NCBI GenBank assembly: GCA_016709145.1
Contig: JADJEK010000002.1
Span: forward strand, 496,001 to 560,000
Source: Planctomycetota bacterium
GTDB lineage: Bacteria; Planctomycetota; B15-G4; JADJEK01
Length of the DNA: 64,000 nt
Direction: 5' to 3'
Of this stretch, positions 61,695 to 64,000 are shown piece after piece. Both the position numbers and the translations under genes were made by a program. The notes beneath the pieces were generated by a model that worked only from the letters and a program-made list of their open reading frames with translations, was not told the DNA's origin and searched no databases. Within the stretch, counting starts at the first letter, position 1. Every line of letters begins with the position of its first letter.

Positions 61695-62953
61695 GTTCCC
61701 TCCGGGATCTCGACCAGCGCGGCCACGCCTTGCCCACCACCGACGCACAACGACGCGATGCCGCGCTTCAGACCGCGCTGCCGGAGCGCACGCGCGAGCG
61801 TGAGCACGATGCGCACGCCCGACGCGCCGACGGGATGTCCGAGCGCGATCGCGCCGCCATTCACGTTCAGTCGATCCGGGCCCGGAGCTTGATCGCCCCA
61901 TTGCCGCAAGCACGCGAGCACTTGGACCGCGAACGCCTCGTTGATCTCGAACAGGTCGACGTCCGCGGCGCGCAAGCCGTGACGGGCGAGCAACGCCGGG
62001 ATCGCGACCGCCGGACCGAGTCCCATGCGCCGGGGATCGCAGCCGACCGAAACGACGTCGAGCACATGGGCGAGCACGGGCCACGATCGTCGTTGCGCCT
62101 GGGCTTCCGAAGCCACCAGCATCGCCGCCCCGCCGTCCGTGACTTGGCACGCGTTGCCGACAGTGACGGTGCCGAAGCGTCGATCGAACACGGGCTTCAG
62201 CCGCGCGAGCTTCTCGACCGTGGCGTCGTCGCGAATCCCGTCGTCCACCGCGAACGGCTTGTCGGAGCGCGCTGGCCCGACCACCGGGACGATCTCTCCG
62301 GCGAGGAACCCGGAATCACGGGCTTGCCGTGCGCGCTCCTGGCTCCGCGCCGCGAACGCGTCTTGATCTTCGCGCGAGATGGCGAACTCGCGGGCCAACA
62401 CTTCGGCGGTGTCGCCCATCAGCAATCCGCTGATCGCGTCGGTCAGCGCGGCACGCAGCGACGGCTTCGGCAGCAACGTGCTCCAGCGCGCGCGCCAGAA
62501 CGCCGACAGTTTGCCGAGCGTCGAGCGCTGACGCGCCACCTCGACCATCGCGCGCATGCCGGCCGGATCGAGTTGGAACGGCGCTTCCGACATCGACTCG
62601 ACGCCACCGACGAGGTACGCGTGGCCCTCGTCGGCTCGCACGCGCAACAGCGCCGCATGGATCGCCTCCAGCCCCGAGGCGCAATTGCGATGCACCGTGA
62701 CGGCCGGCACGCGCTGTGGGATCTGAGCGCGCAACGCCGCGACGCGAGCGAGGTTCATCGCCTCGACCGGCGGCCCCGCACAGCCGACGATGACCTCGTC
62801 GAGTTCTTCACCGCTCGCGCCCGCGCGCGCCAGAGCCTCGCGCAGAACGATGCGCGCGAGTTCGTCGGCGGGAATTCCGCGCAGCATGCCGAACATGCGC
62901 GCGAACGGAGTGCGCACCGCGGAGCAGATCGCGAGCGGTGCGCGCGCGTTCAC
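61691..62953 (-). CDS. Acetyl-CoA acyltransferase (thiolase), FadI-like
   Basis: A 420-residue thiolase that splits 3-ketoacyl-CoA with CoA. The nucleophilic Cys lies in VHRNCASGLEAI, the Asn/His pair in EINEAFAVQVLA and GGAIALGHPVGASG, and the second Cys in SLCVGGGQGVAAL. Length and the FGMLRG start fit the FadI/trifunctional-partner branch. The GTG start overlaps the upstream hpt stop and its own stop overlaps the FadJ-like start, so all three are one translational unit. The pairing of a purine-salvage gene with beta-oxidation is unusual. Confidence 0.94.
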   Translation of the reverse strand: MNARAPLAICSAVRTPFARMFGMLRGIPADELARIVLREALARAGASGEELDEVIVGCAGPPVEAMNLARVAALRAQIPQRVPAVTVHRNCASGLEAIHAALLRVRADEGHAYLVGGVESMSEAPFQLDPAGMRAMVEVARQRSTLGKLSAFWRARWSTLLPKPSLRAALTDAISGLLMGDTAEVLAREFAISREDQDAFAARSQERARQARDSGFLAGEIVPVVGPARSDKPFAVDDGIRDDATVEKLARLKPVFDRRFGTVTVGNACQVTDGGAAMLVASEAQAQRRSWPVLAHVLDVVSVGCDPRRMGLGPAVAIPALLARHGLRAADVDLFEINEAFAVQVLACLRQWGDQAPGPDRLNVNGGAIALGHPVGASGVRIVLTLARALRQRGLKRGIASLCVGGGQGVAALVEIPEGT

Positions 62954-63492
62954 GTGCCGTCCTCGCCGGGCGACAACACGGCGATGTAGGGCAAGTTGCG
63001 GTAGTGCTCGGCGTAATCGAGCCCGTAGCCGACGATGAACACGTTCGGGATCTCGAACGCGCGGTAGTCCGCTTCGAGTTCGACGGCGCGCTCGACCTTC
63101 TTGTCGACCAGCACGCACGTCTTCACCGACGCCGGCAACTGCAGTTCGATCTCACGGCGGATCGTGTGCAGCGTGCGCCCCGAGTCGAGGATGTCGTCGA
63201 CGATCAGGACGTGACGACCTTCGAACGCGCCCTCGACGGCCGACAATTGCACGATGCCGCTCGACACCGTTCGATTGCCGTAGGACGACGCGCGCAGGAA
63301 ATCGAGCCGCAGCGGGATCTGCACGTGGCGCAGCAGATCGGCGAGGAAGAACACGCTGCCCTTCAAGACACCGAGCACCGTCAGCGCTTTGCCGCGGTAG
63401 TCGGCCTCGATGCGTCGCCCGAGGGCGCCGACGCGTTCTTGGATCGCCGCCGCATCCAGCAAGGTCTCGATGCGGTCGTTCGGATGCACCAT
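62950..63492 (-). CDS. hpt: Hypoxanthine phosphoribosyltransferase
   Basis: A 180-residue type I phosphoribosyltransferase that salvages hypoxanthine or guanine with PRPP. Landmarks are VLGVLKGSVFFLADLLRHV (pyrophosphate loop), the PRPP motif VLIVDDILDSGRTL, and a C-terminal YGLDYAEHYRNLPYIAVL typical of bacterial Hpt. Length is normal. It is the first of a translationally coupled hpt-thiolase-fadJ set. The ATG at 63492 has GAGGGACC upstream. Confidence 0.95.
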   Translation of the reverse strand: MVHPNDRIETLLDAAAIQERVGALGRRIEADYRGKALTVLGVLKGSVFFLADLLRHVQIPLRLDFLRASSYGNRTVSSGIVQLSAVEGAFEGRHVLIVDDILDSGRTLHTIRREIELQLPASVKTCVLVDKKVERAVELEADYRAFEIPNVFIVGYGLDYAEHYRNLPYIAVLSPGEDGT

Positions 63493-63537
63493 GGATCGGT
63501 CCCTCGTGGCCGGTCGTCCGGATCGGACGAGGCGCGG

Positions 63538-63543
63538 ATTGTA
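63538..63543 (-). promoter_or_regulatory. Predicted -10 element for the hpt operon
   Basis: Minus-strand TACAAT followed by CCGCGCC, about 46 bases ahead of the hpt start. No clear -35. Confidence 0.45.
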
Positions 63544-63586
63544 GGAACCGATCGTGGATTCCGACCGTGGCTCGGAACGGAACGAT

Positions 63587-63606
63587 GTCGACCGGGCTCG
63601 GTCGAC
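63587..63606 (-). terminator. Hairpin after the zinc-ribbon gene
   Basis: Perfect 8-bp stem (63587-63594 with 63599-63606), loop GGCT, 33 bases past the minus-strand stop at 63640. Positioned between that gene and the hpt promoter. Confidence 0.4.
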
Positions 63607-63639
63607 CGCGCTGGTCAGCAGGCTTCGGAGCCGACGCGA

Positions 63640-64000
<361 letters not shown>

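Overview
The window is strongly GC-rich, densely packed bacterial chromosome with no rRNA, tRNA, CRISPR array, phage or insertion sequence that I can recognise. Gene content points to a member of the Planctomycetota or a close relative. Signs are an alkaline-phosphatase-superfamily protein ending in the QLExLGYLGG-type tail, a secreted beta-propeller/di-heme cytochrome with calcium-binding type-3 repeats, several HEAT-repeat and TPR exported proteins, a DUF4349 lipoprotein, and a CxxC zinc-ribbon protein with a poly-aspartate tail. The placement is inferred from gene families, not from a marker phylogeny.

Layout. 1-3015 (+): sulfatase-like protein (cut by the window edge), aldo/keto reductase, HECCH protein. 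3052-6366 (-): an inverted-order hydroxyacyl-CoA dehydrogenase/enoyl-CoA hydratase fusion and two lipoproteins. 6470-9922 (+): a 1150-residue secreted cytochrome. 9956-18376: serine carboxypeptidase, TrmJ-type methyltransferase, threonine dehydratase, MgtE, PP2C phosphatase, esterase and adenylate kinase. 18579-21293: ribosomal protein bL28, then a DprE2/DprE1-like pair on the minus strand. 21530-27843 (+): chemotaxis operon cheA-cheW-cheB-cheR-cheX(frameshifted)-cheY-unknown. 27907-31268 (-): a poly(A) polymerase/CCA-transferase with a very long disordered tail, and BtpA. 31553-35122 (+): an M16 peptidase pair and MiaA. 35123-38486: TPR lipoprotein, small lipoprotein, HEAT protein. 38551-43098 (-): anchored protein, UbiA-family prenyltransferase, site-2 protease, Dxr. 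43199-48756 (+): Nudix, TPR, hydrolase-like, membrane spermidine-synthase-like, small TPR. 48890-52880: Gly/Pro-linker HEAT protein (-), a frameshifted sigma-54 activator (+), a small basic protein (-). 53058-56835 (+): inositol-phosphate synthase with a large polytopic membrane protein. 56892-64000 (-): PPi-type phosphofructokinase, beta-helix protein, then an operon zinc-ribbon / hpt / thiolase / fadJ-like.

Tightly coupled operons share 4-base start/stop overlaps (ATGA, GTGA or TTGA): cheA-cheW, cheB-cheR, M16-miaA, DprE1-DprE2-like, hpt-thiolase-fadJ. Two beta-oxidation fusions with opposite domain orders sit at the two ends of the window. Many divergent gaps carry a recognisable promoter signature: a -35 of TTGAC-type and a -10 of TAGACT/TAGGCT/TAGGAT, often followed by a C/G-rich run such as CCCGCGC.

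The most unusual items are a 55-base structured repeat found in two convergent intergenic gaps 33 kb apart (44 of 55 positions identical, ungapped), the DprE1/DprE2-like pair outside Actinobacteria with Ala at the benzothiazinone-cysteine position, the poly(A)-polymerase with an acidic insert and RNase E-like tail, the CheA with two CheW domains, and two genes (cheX and the sigma-54 activator) each broken by an apparent single-base deletion.
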